Positions 31,553 through 40,828 of a stretch of 64,000 nt of DNA are shown one piece after another. Under the pieces are notes generated by a model. It did no database searches. It had not been told where the DNA came from and saw only the letters and a list, made by a program, of their open reading frames with translations. Position 1 is the stretch's first letter; every line of letters starts with the position of its first letter. The translations under genes and the position numbers were made by a program. Where the stretch lies: contig DASUZB010000088.1 in NCBI GenBank assembly GCA_036377075.1, positions 1 through 64,000 of the forward strand, given 5' to 3'. Source of the stretch: DASUZB01 sp036377075 (GTDB taxonomy: Bacteria; Actinomycetota; CALGFH01).

Positions 31553-31828
31553 GCCTCGCGCGCTTCGGGCAGGCCATAACGCAGCCCGTTCGGCGGGGCT
31601 CCCACCAGCATTCGTCGTAGTCAATCTTGCTCAGGACGACGCGAACGCCTTTTTCCGCCATCGCGACACCCCGGCTGAGCTGGGACGTTGTCGCGGCTGC
31701 GCGAGGCCGTCGAGGGCCAAGTCCTTCGAATGGCGTACGCCGGTTCCTCTCCCTGGCGGATCAGTTTCGCGAGCAGCACTGACAGCGTAAGGGCGGCATT
31801 GGGGGCACCGGGACGCAAAGGGGGTGAG

Positions 31829-33094
31829 ATGGCGCAAGCCCGGACGGCCGACGTCACGGCCGAGGCGAAAAGCGAGAGCGGCACGACCCGGCGGGTCGTG
31901 CCTGACGGCGTTGCCCGCATCCCGTTCGCGGTCGCGGAGATCGCCCCGGATGCCCGCGAGGCCGCCGCCCGCGTGCTGGCGTCGGGCTGGGTCACCACCG
32001 GCCCGGAGGTGCACGCCTTCGAGCGCGAGTTCGCCGACTGGCTCGGGGCGCGCCACGCGGTGGCCGTCTCCTCCTGCACCGCCGCCATCGAGCTGGCCCT
32101 GCGCGGCCTCGACCTGCCGCCAGGGTCCAAGGTGCTGACCTCGGTGCTGACCTTCTGTGGCGCGGTCCACGCGATCACCCACGCCGGCCACCGGCCGGTC
32201 TTCGCCGACGTGGACGGCGAGACGCTGATGCCCGGCCCCGCCGAGACCGCCGCGGCGGCCGCGCGGGCCGGCGGCGTCGACGCCATGCTGGTGCTGCACT
32301 TCGCCGGGGCGCCGGCGCCGGTCGCCCCGCTGGCCGCGGCGGCCGGGCTGCCGCTCGACCGGGTGGTCGAGGACGCCGCCCACGCGCTCGGCACCGCCGT
32401 GGGCGACGCCGAGGTTGGGACCGTCTCCCGGGCGACCTGCTTCAGCTTCTACGCCACCAAGAACCTGCCCGTCGGCGAGGGCGGCATGCTCACCACCGCC
32501 GACGATGGCCTGGCGGAATGGCTCCGTGGCGCCCGGCTGCACGGCATGAGCCGTGACGCCTGGAGGCGCTACCTGCCGGGGTCGAGCTGGCGCTACACGG
32601 TCGAGGTCGACGGGCTCAAGGCCAACATGACCGACCTGCAGGCGGCCATCGGCCGGGCGCAGCTCGGCCACCTCGGCGGCTGGCAGGAGCGCCGCCGCGA
32701 GCTGGCCGAGCGCTACGACAAGAACCTTGCCGAGCTCCCGGGCGTCACCGCGCCGTGGCGGCCGCGGCCCGAGCAGGGCCGGCACGCCTGGCACCTGTAC
32801 GTGGTCCGCGTCGGTCCTGAGCACGGGCTCGGCCGCGACGCGCTGATCGCCGGGCTCGCCGGGCGCGGGATCGACTGCTCGGTGCACTTCATCCCGCTGC
32901 ACCACCAGCCCTGGTTCCAGCGGCGCTGGGGCGACGCGCTGGCGCACGGCTTCCCCGCCGCCGACGCGGTCTTCCCCGAGATCGTCTCGCTGCCGCTGTA
33001 CCCGAGCCTCGCCGACGGCGACGTCGACCGCGTCTGCGAGGCGATCGCCGAGCTGGGCGCTCGCCCTCCCGGTCCGAGTGGCGACAAAGGATGA
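31829..33094 (+). CDS. DegT/DnrJ/EryC1-family PLP sugar aminotransferase
   Basis: A 421-residue fold-type I aminotransferase that converts a keto-sugar nucleotide to an amino sugar. The cofactor lysine is in CFSFYATKNLPVGEGGML, the substrate/PLP aspartate in VVEDAAHALG, and the phosphate-cup serine/threonine region in VAVSSCTAAIELAL. The N-terminal 30 residues are an extra polar extension. The ATG at 31829 has GGGGGTGAG 5 bases ahead; the longer in-frame reading from 31688 has no ribosome site. It probably acts downstream of the CapD-like 4,6-dehydratase that follows by 5 bases. Confidence 0.92.
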   Translation: MAQARTADVTAEAKSESGTTRRVVPDGVARIPFAVAEIAPDAREAAARVLASGWVTTGPEVHAFEREFADWLGARHAVAVSSCTAAIELALRGLDLPPGSKVLTSVLTFCGAVHAITHAGHRPVFADVDGETLMPGPAETAAAAARAGGVDAMLVLHFAGAPAPVAPLAAAAGLPLDRVVEDAAHALGTAVGDAEVGTVSRATCFSFYATKNLPVGEGGMLTTADDGLAEWLRGARLHGMSRDAWRRYLPGSSWRYTVEVDGLKANMTDLQAAIGRAQLGHLGGWQERRRELAERYDKNLAELPGVTAPWRPRPEQGRHAWHLYVVRVGPEHGLGRDALIAGLAGRGIDCSVHFIPLHHQPWFQRRWGDALAHGFPAADAVFPEIVSLPLYPSLADGDVDRVCEAIAELGARPPGPSGDKG

Positions 33095-33099
33095 CCTGA

Positions 33100-34620
33100 G
33101 TGACCCACGCAACCGACCGACGAGCACCGCAACAACCAGCACCGCCGCGCAAGGGCGGCGGGCGGCTCCGCTGCCTGCTGATCGGCGCCGGCGAGGCCGG
33201 CAGGTCCCTGGCCAGGGACCTGCTGCGCGCGCAGGAGTTCGGCCTGCTGCCGATCGGCTTCCTCGACGACAACCCGTCCAAGGTCGGCCGCCGGGTGGCC
33301 GGGCTGCCGGTCTTCGGCGGCACCCGCGAGCTGCAGGCGGTCGCCGAGCGCGAGCTGGTCGACGTCGTGGTGGTGGCGATCCCGTCGCTGCCGCCGCGCG
33401 AGATCCGCCACCTGGCGGTGGCGGCCGCCGCCGCCGGGCTCGGGGTGCGCTACCTGCCCTCGTTCGGCGCCGCCCTGGAGCGCGACGCCCGCATCTCGGA
33501 CCTGCGCCGCCTGCGCGTCGACCGCCTGCTCGGCCGCGAGGAGGTGCGGGTGGTGCGCGGCGGCTCGAAGGCGACCGTCGCCGGCAAGCGGGTGCTGGTC
33601 ACCGGCGCCGGCGGCTCGATCGGCGGCGAGCTGTGCCGCCAGGTCGCCGCCTTCGGCCCCGAGGCCCTGTACCTGCTCGACCACGACGAGTCCAACCTGC
33701 ACCGGCTGCAGCTCAAGATCCAGGGCGAGGCGCTGCTCGACTCCGACGAGCTGCTGATCGCCGACATCCGCGACCGGGGCCGCATCGAGCAGGTCTTCCG
33801 CGACCTCGCGCCGCAGGTGGTCTTCCACGCCGCCGCCCACAAGCACCTGCCGCTGCTGGAGCGCCACCCCTGCGAGGGCGTCAAGTCCAACGTGCTCGGC
33901 ACCCGCAACCTGGTCAGGGCGGCCGCCGAGCACGGCGCCGAGCGCTTCATCCTGATCTCCACCGACAAGGCGGCCGACCCCACCTCGGTGCTCGGCGCGA
34001 CCAAGCGGGTCGCCGAGATGCTGGTCCAGGCCGAGCGGGGCGGCGACGGCACGCGGCTGGCCTCGGTCCGCTTCGGCAACGTGCTCGGCAGCCGCGGCTC
34101 CCTGCTGTCGGTCCTGAGCGAGCAGATCGAGAGCGGCGAGCCGGTCACCGTCACCCACCCCGACGTGACCCGCTTCTTCATGACGGTCGAGGAGGCGGTC
34201 GGGCTGGTGGTCGAGGCGGCCGGGATGGCCGGCGCCGGCGAGGTGTTCGTGCTCGAGATGGGCGAGCCGGTGCGCATCGTCGACCTGGTCCACGACTACG
34301 CCGCCCAGGTCCACGTCGACCCGCGCGACCTGGCCATCCGCTACACCGGGCTGCGGCCGGGCGAGAAGCTCAACGAGACCCTGTTCGCCGCGGGCGAGCG
34401 GCGCGAGCCGACCGCCCACCCCAAGATCTGGGCGACCGCCACCGCCGAGCCGCCCGGCGCGGAGTTCGCCGCCCTGCTCGCCGACCTGGAGCAGGCGGCC
34501 GAGGCCAACGACGCCGACGAGACCCGCCGGCTGCTGGCCAAGCTGGTGCCCGAGTACAGCGCCGCGGAGGCGGCCGCCGGTCCGGCGGCGGCGTCCGCGC
34601 CCTACCCGGACGGCTTCTAG
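33100..34620 (+). CDS. CapD/WbpM-type nucleotide-sugar 4,6-dehydratase, soluble form
   Basis: A 506-residue enzyme that dehydrates a UDP-HexNAc to a 4-keto-6-deoxy sugar. A CoA-binding-like Rossmann domain (about 22-140: LIGAGEAGRSLARDL, GFLDDNP) precedes the SDR domain (LVTGAGGSIGGELCRQVA, FHAAAHKHLPLLE, ISTDKAADPTSVLGATKR, RFGNVLGSRGS). WbpM-like relatives have four N-terminal membrane helices that are absent here. The active-site STDK (Lys in place of the SDR Tyr) is kept. GTG start, 5 bases after the aminotransferase gene, suggesting paired synthesis of a 4-amino-4,6-dideoxy sugar. Confidence 0.9.
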   Translation: MTHATDRRAPQQPAPPRKGGGRLRCLLIGAGEAGRSLARDLLRAQEFGLLPIGFLDDNPSKVGRRVAGLPVFGGTRELQAVAERELVDVVVVAIPSLPPREIRHLAVAAAAAGLGVRYLPSFGAALERDARISDLRRLRVDRLLGREEVRVVRGGSKATVAGKRVLVTGAGGSIGGELCRQVAAFGPEALYLLDHDESNLHRLQLKIQGEALLDSDELLIADIRDRGRIEQVFRDLAPQVVFHAAAHKHLPLLERHPCEGVKSNVLGTRNLVRAAAEHGAERFILISTDKAADPTSVLGATKRVAEMLVQAERGGDGTRLASVRFGNVLGSRGSLLSVLSEQIESGEPVTVTHPDVTRFFMTVEEAVGLVVEAAGMAGAGEVFVLEMGEPVRIVDLVHDYAAQVHVDPRDLAIRYTGLRPGEKLNETLFAAGERREPTAHPKIWATATAEPPGAEFAALLADLEQAAEANDADETRRLLAKLVPEYSAAEAAAGPAAASAPYPDGF

Positions 34621-34621
34621 C

Positions 34622-35995
34622 ATGCGCGCCCGCCGCCGCGACAGCCTCGCAGCCACCCCGGTGGCCCCCGTCCAGGGCGCCGCCGTCGCCTGGCCGGCGA
34701 CCGTGCCGGCCGTCGTCCCACCGGAGTCCCTGCCGCCACAGCCGCAGCTGCCGCGCGTCAAGGTGCTGCACGTGATCACCCGCTTCTGGGCGGGCGCGGG
34801 CGGCAACACGCTGCTGTCGGCGCTCGGCGCCGACCCGGAGCGCTACGAGGTCTGGGTCGCCGGCGCCGAGGGCGGCCCCCTGTGGGCGCGCGCCGAGCAG
34901 GCCGGGCTCGCCACCGTCAAGCTGCGCCGCTTCCGCGAGGTCCTCTCCCCCGTGGACGACCTGTACGTGCTCTGGCAGCTGCTGCGGCTGCTGCGCCGGG
35001 AGCGCTTCACGGTGGTGCACACCCACTCGGCCAAGGGCGGCTTCCTCGGCCGGCTGGCCGCCTGGCTGGCCCGCGTGCCGCTGATCGTCCACACCTACCA
35101 CGGCTTCAGCTACCACGACTTCATGCCGGCCCGGCGGCGGCGCCTCTACCTCGCCCTCGAGCGCCTCTCCCGGCCGTTCGCCGACGCCTTCCTGGCGGTC
35201 TCGCCGCGGGTGGCGAGCGAGGCCGTGGCGATGCGGCTGGCGCCGCCCGGCTCGGTCACGGTGGTGCCCTCGGCGGTCGAGCTCGACCAGCTGCCGGAGC
35301 GGCCCGACCCGCGGCTGCGGCAGGAGCTCGGGCTGACGGCCGGCACCCGCCTGGTCGGCACCGTCGGCCGCCTCGACGGCCAGAAGGCCCCGCTGGACTT
35401 CGTCCGCATGGCCGCCAAGGTGGCGGCGGCGCGGCCGGCGGTCCGCTTCGTGATGGTCGGCGACGGGCCGCTCGCCGACGCGGTGCGCGCCGAGGCCGAG
35501 CGCCTCGGCGTCCGCGTCGACCTGGTCGGCTTCCGCGCCGACGCCCCGGCGCTGGCCACCGCGTTCGACGTGTTCGTCATCTCCTCGCTCTACGAGGGCC
35601 TCGGGCGCGCCCTCACCGAGGCGCTCGGCTCGGGCCGTCCGGTGGTCGCCACCGCCGTCAACGGCGTGCCCGACCTGGTGGTGCCCGGCGCGACCGGGTT
35701 GCTGGCGCCGGCCGGCGACCCCGAGGCGCTGGCGGAGAACGTCACCTGGCTGCTCGACCACCCCGAGGAGGGGCGGCGCATGGGCGCCCAGGGACGCGCG
35801 CTGGTCATGAGCCTGTTCGACCCGGCGCTGATGTGCGAGCTGATCGACCGGACCTACCGGCAACTCCTCGGCCTGCCCGACCCGGGCGCCAGGGAGATCG
35901 ACCTGACCGAGCGGGCGGCCGCCCGTCCGGCGGCCGCGGTCGCGGCCGCGCCGGACGGCCGCGCCGGCCTGCTCGGCGAGAAGAGGGGGGCGTGA
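34622..35995 (+). CDS. Family 4 glycosyltransferase
   Basis: A 457-residue GT-B enzyme acting on the lipid-linked repeat. VLHVITRFWAGAGGNTLL is the acceptor-side N-terminus, HTHSAKGGFLGRLAAWLA the WbpH/WcaK-like helix, GRLDGQKAPLDFVRMAA the hinge, and EGLGRALTEALGSG the EX7E donor motif. Family-atypical Ala/Pro-rich extensions flank the fold at residues 1-45 and 415-457. It begins one base after the dehydratase stop and overlaps the sugar transferase by one base (TGATG), so it is probably the first elongating transferase. Confidence 0.9.
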   Translation: MRARRRDSLAATPVAPVQGAAVAWPATVPAVVPPESLPPQPQLPRVKVLHVITRFWAGAGGNTLLSALGADPERYEVWVAGAEGGPLWARAEQAGLATVKLRRFREVLSPVDDLYVLWQLLRLLRRERFTVVHTHSAKGGFLGRLAAWLARVPLIVHTYHGFSYHDFMPARRRRLYLALERLSRPFADAFLAVSPRVASEAVAMRLAPPGSVTVVPSAVELDQLPERPDPRLRQELGLTAGTRLVGTVGRLDGQKAPLDFVRMAAKVAAARPAVRFVMVGDGPLADAVRAEAERLGVRVDLVGFRADAPALATAFDVFVISSLYEGLGRALTEALGSGRPVVATAVNGVPDLVVPGATGLLAPAGDPEALAENVTWLLDHPEEGRRMGAQGRALVMSLFDPALMCELIDRTYRQLLGLPDPGAREIDLTERAAARPAAAVAAAPDGRAGLLGEKRGA

Positions 35996-36759
35996 TGCGG
36001 GGGGGCGTCCGAGAAGAGGTCCGGGGCAGCGCGGAGGTGGTGTCCCGGGGTGTCGCGCCCGGCCCGGGCCGGCGCGCGCTCGACCTGGTGGTCAGCGCCA
36101 TGGCGCTGCTGCTGTCCGCGCCGCTGATCCTGGTGGTCGCGGTCGCGGTGAAGCTCTCCAGCCCCGGTCCGGTGGTCTTCCGCCAGGTGCGCGTCGGCCA
36201 GGGCAACAAGCCGTTCACGCTGTACAAGTTCCGCACCATGCGGCAGGGCGAGCGCGGCCCGGAGGTGACCAGGGGCAGCGACCCGCGCATCACCCGGGTC
36301 GGCAAGCTGCTGCGCACCACCGGCATCGACGAGCTGCCGCAGTTCCTCAACGTGCTGCGCGGCGAGATGACCCTGGTGGGCCCGCGCCCGGAGACGCCGG
36401 CGCTGGCCGAGCGCTACCCGACCGACTGCCGGGTGGTCTTCCGCCACCGCCCCGGGCTGACCGGGCCGACCCAGGTGCGCCTGCGCGACAAGGACGTGCT
36501 GCCGCCGAGGGGCGTCGCCGACCTGGAGGGCTACTACCTCCGTGAGCTGGTGCCGACCCGGGTCGCGCTCGACTTCTCCTACCTCAACGATCCGTCGCTG
36601 TCGCGTACCATCGCGATGCTGTGGCGCACCGCCGTGTACGTGCTGCGCGGCAGCCCCGTGGCGCGCTCGCGCGCCCAACAGGTTCACCTGCCCGAGCGGC
36701 CGTCCTGGCTGGCGACCGTCGAGGTGGGGGTGGGCGAGGCCAACGAGCCGAAGTCGTGA
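35995..36759 (+). CDS. Polyprenyl-phosphate sugar-1-phosphate transferase (PglC-like initiator)
   Basis: A 254-residue monotopic phosphoglycosyl transferase that starts EPS synthesis by moving a sugar 1-phosphate from its nucleotide to undecaprenyl phosphate. A re-entrant membrane helix (LDLVVSAMALLLSAPLILVV, about 29-50) is followed by the family motifs PGPVVFRQVRVG, LYKFRTM, the catalytic Asp-Glu in TGIDELPQFLNVLRGEM and LVGPRPE, with RPGLTG. It is the short form without the four-helix WcaJ-type N-terminus. The start is the ATG in the TGATG overlap with the GT4 gene. Confidence 0.94.
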   Translation: MRGGVREEVRGSAEVVSRGVAPGPGRRALDLVVSAMALLLSAPLILVVAVAVKLSSPGPVVFRQVRVGQGNKPFTLYKFRTMRQGERGPEVTRGSDPRITRVGKLLRTTGIDELPQFLNVLRGEMTLVGPRPETPALAERYPTDCRVVFRHRPGLTGPTQVRLRDKDVLPPRGVADLEGYYLRELVPTRVALDFSYLNDPSLSRTIAMLWRTAVYVLRGSPVARSRAQQVHLPERPSWLATVEVGVGEANEPKS

Positions 36760-36797
36760 GGTCCGCCACCACGAGCAGGACCCGAGGGGAGCAGTCC

Positions 36798-37841
36798 ATG
36801 ACCCCACCGCCACGACGCGCACGGCGCGCGCTCGCCTGCGCCGCGGCGGTCCTGCTGGCCGCGTTCGCCGCCGGCTGCGGGGGCGGCGACGACGGCCCGG
36901 GGCCGCCGCGGCCGCTGCCGACCACCACCGCCCCGTCCGCCGCGAGCCACAGCGCCTGCAAGGCGCCCGACAAGCCGCCGGCGCACGCGCCCATCCTGGT
37001 GACCCACTTCAACACCGGCCAGGCGCCCTACGTCTTCAGGAGCCGCTGCGCCGACCTGGCGAAGCTGCGCAAGGCCTTCAACGCGGTGATCGTCACCGCC
37101 GGCGACCAGCAGCTGGTCACCGACGCCCGCGCCTCGGGGCTGGCGGTGTACGTGGAGATGGACCGCAAGGCCGACTTCGCCGACGGCAAGGACATCTCCG
37201 CGGACGTGCAGCGGATCGTGCGCCAGGTCAAGGACAACCCGGGCACGATCGCCGGCATCCGCGTCGCCGACCGGCTCAACGGCAGCCTCGACCCGGACGA
37301 GGCGGTCGGCTACCTGAAGGCCACCGGCGGCGTGTTCCACCGCGAGGTCCCTGGCGTGCCGGTCCTCGCCGACGTGGTCAACTGGGAGCTGGTCTGCGGC
37401 AAGCGCGGCCAGCGCAACTGCTTCGTGCTGCGCTTCAGCCGCTACCGCTTCGAGGTCAACAAGGTGCTGACCCGCTTCTACAAGAGCGGCTACCTGGACG
37501 GCTTCATGCTCGCCCCCGACCTGACGCGCGACGACCCGGCGGTGGTGGCCGCCGCCTTCCGCAAGGCGCGCGCCCTGTGGCCGCGGCCGTTCCAGCTGCT
37601 GGCCCGCACCGCCCCGTCGTTCAACGAGCCGACCTACCCCGGCGACGCGGCCAGCGCCAAGCGGCTGACCGACACCGTCGCCCGCGCGCCGCTCGCCGCC
37701 GGCGCCGACGGCGTCGACCTGTGGGCCTGGCACCGGCCCTACCAGGGAGGGATCCGCACCTTTCTCGACAAGGACTTCTCCGGCAACCCGTTCTGGAGCG
37801 AGCTGGTGGACGTAGCGAAGCAGGCGGGCGTGTCCCAGTGA
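36798..37841 (+). CDS. Lipoprotein with a TIM-barrel-like domain, unknown function
   Basis: A 347-residue exported protein with lipobox LLAAFAAGC after a twin-arginine-free basic start. A Pro/Thr linker runs to about 65. The domain begins ILVTHFNTGQAPYVFRS and contains AVIVTAGDQQLVTDARASG, LAVYVEMDRKADFADG and GTIAGIRVADRLNG. The alternating strand-helix pattern and the late DGVDLWAWHRPYQGG suggest a (beta/alpha)8 fold related to glycoside hydrolases, but no catalytic pair is certain. ATG 36798 has GAGGGGAG upstream. Placed between the initiator and Wzx, it may trim or bind the polymer at the surface. Confidence 0.75.
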   Translation: MTPPPRRARRALACAAAVLLAAFAAGCGGGDDGPGPPRPLPTTTAPSAASHSACKAPDKPPAHAPILVTHFNTGQAPYVFRSRCADLAKLRKAFNAVIVTAGDQQLVTDARASGLAVYVEMDRKADFADGKDISADVQRIVRQVKDNPGTIAGIRVADRLNGSLDPDEAVGYLKATGGVFHREVPGVPVLADVVNWELVCGKRGQRNCFVLRFSRYRFEVNKVLTRFYKSGYLDGFMLAPDLTRDDPAVVAAAFRKARALWPRPFQLLARTAPSFNEPTYPGDAASAKRLTDTVARAPLAAGADGVDLWAWHRPYQGGIRTFLDKDFSGNPFWSELVDVAKQAGVSQ

Positions 37842-37848
37842 GGCGCCG

Positions 37849-39453
37849 GTGAGCCAGCGGGCCAACCCGACGCCGCCCTCGCACGACCGGGCGGAGAGCA
37901 ACCTGCGCCGCATCGCCACCGGCGGCGGCGCGGTCTTCGCCGGCGGCTGGGTCGCCTACGCGCTGAGCCTCGCCTTCAACATCCTGGTCGCGCGGCGGCT
38001 CAACGCCGACCGCTTCGGCGCCTTCACCATCGGCATGAGCCTGGCCGTGCTGCTGGCCCACATCGCGCCGCTCGGCCTCAACCAGGCGGTGGTCCGCTAC
38101 GTGGCGATCTACCGCGGGCAGCACGACGAGGCGCGCATCCGCGGCACGATCGCGCTCGGCCTGCGCGTCACCGCCGTGGCCGGGGCGCTGCTCGGCCTGG
38201 CCATGCTGCTGGTGGCGCCGCTGCTGGCCAAGCGCGTCTTCCACGACCCCAGCCTCACGCTGACGATCCGGGTGCTGGCCCTCTCGGTGCCGCTGACCGG
38301 CATCGGCGAGCTGTTGCTGTCGGCGATGCGCGCCTACACCAGGGTGGTCCTGCCGGTCCTGATCCGCTCGTTCGCCGCCCCCGGCCTGCGCGCCGCCGCG
38401 GCACTGGCCGCGCTGCTCGCCCACGCCAACCTGGTCGGCGTCGCCGCCGCCTACACGCTGGTCGAGGGCGTCGCGCTGCTGATGGGCGCGGCCGCGGCGC
38501 GGCACGTCCTGCCCGGCCGCGCCGCCGGGACGGCGCCGCCGCCGACCGGGGAGATCGTCCGCTTCTCCTGGCCGATGGCGGTCAACCGGGTGCTGATGGG
38601 CTCCACCAACAACGCCGAGGTGTTCATGCTCGGCGCGCTGGCGGGCGCCGGCCAGGTGGCGCTGTTCGCGGCGGCGCGGCGCTTCACCATCGTGGCCAAC
38701 GCGATCTTCATCGCCTTCGGCACCATCTTCTCGCCGATGGTCTCCGACCTCGACGCGGCCGAGCAGCACGACCACCTCGCCCGCCTGTACAAGGCGGTGA
38801 GCCGCTGGATCTTCACCATCGGCGTGCCGGTGTTCCTGGCCCAGGTCCTGTTCGGCGACGCCCTGCTGTCCACCTTCGGGAAGGGCTTCGGCGAAGGCCG
38901 CGTCGCGCTCACCCTGCTCGCCCTCGGCCAGCTCGCCAACTACGCCAGCGGCGCGTCCTCCAACGTGCTGACGATGACCGGGCGCTCGCGCGCGAACCTG
39001 GTCTTCACCGTCGTCCACCTGGTCGCGACGGTGGCGCTCAACCTCCTGCTGATCCCGCCGTTCGGCCTGCTCGGCGCGGCGGTCGCCAACGCGGTCGCGA
39101 TGACCTCGGTGAACGCGGCGCTGACCTGGTGGGTCTACCGGGAGGCCGGGATGCACCCCTACAACCGGAGCTGGCTGAAGCCGCTCGGCGCCGGCCTGGG
39201 GACGGCGCTGATCGTCCTCGCCGGCCGCCGGCTCCTGCCGGCGGGCAGCGTCGGCGACCTCGCCGGCCTGGTGCTGCTCGGCGTCGCCTACCTGGGCATG
39301 CTCGCGCTGCTCGGGATCGACGGCGAGGACCGGCTGGTGCTGCGCGAGCTCGCCGGCCGGGCGCGGCGCCGCTCCCCCACCGCGGCGGACGCCGGGCGCG
39401 GCTCCGAGGCCCTGGCGGGCAGCGCCGCCACCGGCGGAAGCGAACCGAGCTGA
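37849..39453 (+). CDS. Wzx-type polysaccharide flippase (MOP superfamily)
   Basis: A 534-residue membrane protein with 12-14 predicted helices, starting near GAVFAGGWVAYALSLAFNIL. The second half shows the RfbX/MurJ pattern, such as EIVRFSWPMAVNRVLMGSTNNAEVFML and LLIPPFGLLGAAVANAVAM. It should flip the undecaprenyl-linked repeat to the outer leaflet for Wzy. The GTG at 37849 lies 7 bases after the lipoprotein stop. The C-terminal 35 residues are polar and Ser/Ala-rich. A gap of about 178 bases follows before the next epimerase gene. Confidence 0.9.
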   Translation: MSQRANPTPPSHDRAESNLRRIATGGGAVFAGGWVAYALSLAFNILVARRLNADRFGAFTIGMSLAVLLAHIAPLGLNQAVVRYVAIYRGQHDEARIRGTIALGLRVTAVAGALLGLAMLLVAPLLAKRVFHDPSLTLTIRVLALSVPLTGIGELLLSAMRAYTRVVLPVLIRSFAAPGLRAAAALAALLAHANLVGVAAAYTLVEGVALLMGAAAARHVLPGRAAGTAPPPTGEIVRFSWPMAVNRVLMGSTNNAEVFMLGALAGAGQVALFAAARRFTIVANAIFIAFGTIFSPMVSDLDAAEQHDHLARLYKAVSRWIFTIGVPVFLAQVLFGDALLSTFGKGFGEGRVALTLLALGQLANYASGASSNVLTMTGRSRANLVFTVVHLVATVALNLLLIPPFGLLGAAVANAVAMTSVNAALTWWVYREAGMHPYNRSWLKPLGAGLGTALIVLAGRRLLPAGSVGDLAGLVLLGVAYLGMLALLGIDGEDRLVLRELAGRARRRSPTAADAGRGSEALAGSAATGGSEPS

Positions 39454-39631
39454 CAAAACACTCTGCAACTGGCGTGGCCCGGATACGGCGGGCGGCGCGT
39501 CCAGGGCTCGGCCGTGATTACTACGCTGGACGGGGCCCCGCGCCGCCGTGGCGGCGAGGCTCCTGCCGTGGCACGAACGAACCACCTGGCCGTGCCGGCC
39601 GGGGCAGTCTCTGCGAAAGGAACACCGACTC

Positions 39632-40696
39632 ATGCGCGTCCTGGTCACGGGCCACAACGGTTACATCGGCGGGGTGATGGTGCCGCTGCTGCGCGAGGCC
39701 GGCCACGAGGTCGTCGGCCTCGACTCGGACCTGTTCCGGTCCTGCCTGTTCGGGCCCGTGCCGGCCGAGGTCCCCTCCGTCACCCTCGACGTGCGCGACG
39801 TGCAGGTCGACGACCTGCGCGGCTTCGACGCGGTGGTGCACCTCGCGGCGATCTCCAACGACCCGCTCGGCAACCTCAACCCGGACTGCACCTACGACAT
39901 CAACCACCTCGGCTCGGTGCACCTGGCCCGCACCGCCAAGCAGGCCGGCGTGCCGCGCTTCCTGTTCTCGTCCTCGTGCAGCCTGTACGGCGCCGCCTCC
40001 CCGGACGACCTGCTCGACGAGTCGGCCGCGTTCAACCCGGTGACCCCGTACGGCCGCTCCAAGGTGCTGGCCGAGCGCGACATCGCGGCGCTGGCCGACG
40101 ACGACTTCAGCCCCACCTTCCTGCGCAACTCCACCGCCTACGGCGTCTCCCCGCGGCTGCGCGGCGACCTGGTGGTCAACAACCTGACCGGCTACGCCTT
40201 CACCATCGGCGAGGTGCTGCTCAAGAGCGACGGCACCCCGTGGCGGCCGTTGGTCCACATCGAGGACATCTCCCGCGCGTTCCTGACCATGCTCGAGGCC
40301 CCCCGCGAGCTGGTCCACGGCGAGGCGTTCAACGTCGGCGGCACCGGCGAGAACTACCAGATCCGCGACGTCGCCGAGCTGGTGCAGAAGGTGGTGCCCG
40401 GCAGCCGCGTCGCCTTCGCCGAGGGCGCCGGACCGGACACGCGCTGCTACCGGGTCGACTGCGGCAAGCTGGCCCGCACCTTCCCCGGGTTCGAGCTGCG
40501 CTGGAACGTGGCCCGCGGCGTCGAGGAGCTGTACGAGGCGTTCCAGCGCGAGCGCCTCACCGAGACGGACCTGGAGGGCTCCCGCTTCCAGCGCATCGCC
40601 CGGATCAGCGAGCTGCTCGCCGGCGAGCGGATCGACAGCTCGCTGCGCTGGCGAGGCCCGGCCCCCGACGCGGAGGAGGCGCGCCTGGCCGGGTAG
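39632..40696 (+). CDS. NAD-dependent nucleotide-sugar epimerase/reductase
   Basis: A 354-residue extended SDR enzyme with the glycine loop VTGHNGYIGGVMVPLL, the catalytic Ser/Thr region FSSSCSLYGAA and YGRSK (YxxxK). NSTAYGVSPRLRGDLVVNN and FNVGGTGENYQIRD resemble the group of SDR proteins found next to sugar C-methyltransferases. The ATG at 39632 follows GAAAGGA by 11 bases; the longer frame from 39548 is unsupported. The neighbouring zinc-finger methyltransferase (132 bases downstream) suggests that this enzyme reduces or epimerises the methylated keto-sugar. Confidence 0.9.
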   Translation: MRVLVTGHNGYIGGVMVPLLREAGHEVVGLDSDLFRSCLFGPVPAEVPSVTLDVRDVQVDDLRGFDAVVHLAAISNDPLGNLNPDCTYDINHLGSVHLARTAKQAGVPRFLFSSSCSLYGAASPDDLLDESAAFNPVTPYGRSKVLAERDIAALADDDFSPTFLRNSTAYGVSPRLRGDLVVNNLTGYAFTIGEVLLKSDGTPWRPLVHIEDISRAFLTMLEAPRELVHGEAFNVGGTGENYQIRDVAELVQKVVPGSRVAFAEGAGPDTRCYRVDCGKLARTFPGFELRWNVARGVEELYEAFQRERLTETDLEGSRFQRIARISELLAGERIDSSLRWRGPAPDAEEARLAG

Positions 40697-40828
40697 ACGC
40701 CCCCATGCCGGCCGGGCGCTGAGCTCCAGCCCCGGACCGCGCCGAGCCAGCCGGCTCACCGCCGACCACCAGCGACGCATGGAGCCCCTCCCCCGGCTCC
40801 CGCCGACACGCGACGCAAAGGAGCCCCT

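Noticed and set aside
31553..31828. Gene or RNA in the gap before the DegT aminotransferase
   Set aside because: No ORF with a ribosome site, no hairpin with a tract and no convincing promoter pair was found. The in-frame extension from 31688 has no start signal.
31800..31830. GGGACGCAAAG motif resembling part of a c-di-GMP (GEMM) riboswitch
   Set aside because: The partner helices would fall inside the coding region and the rest of the consensus is absent. A similar GACGCAAAG near 40815 is simply the ribosome-site region.
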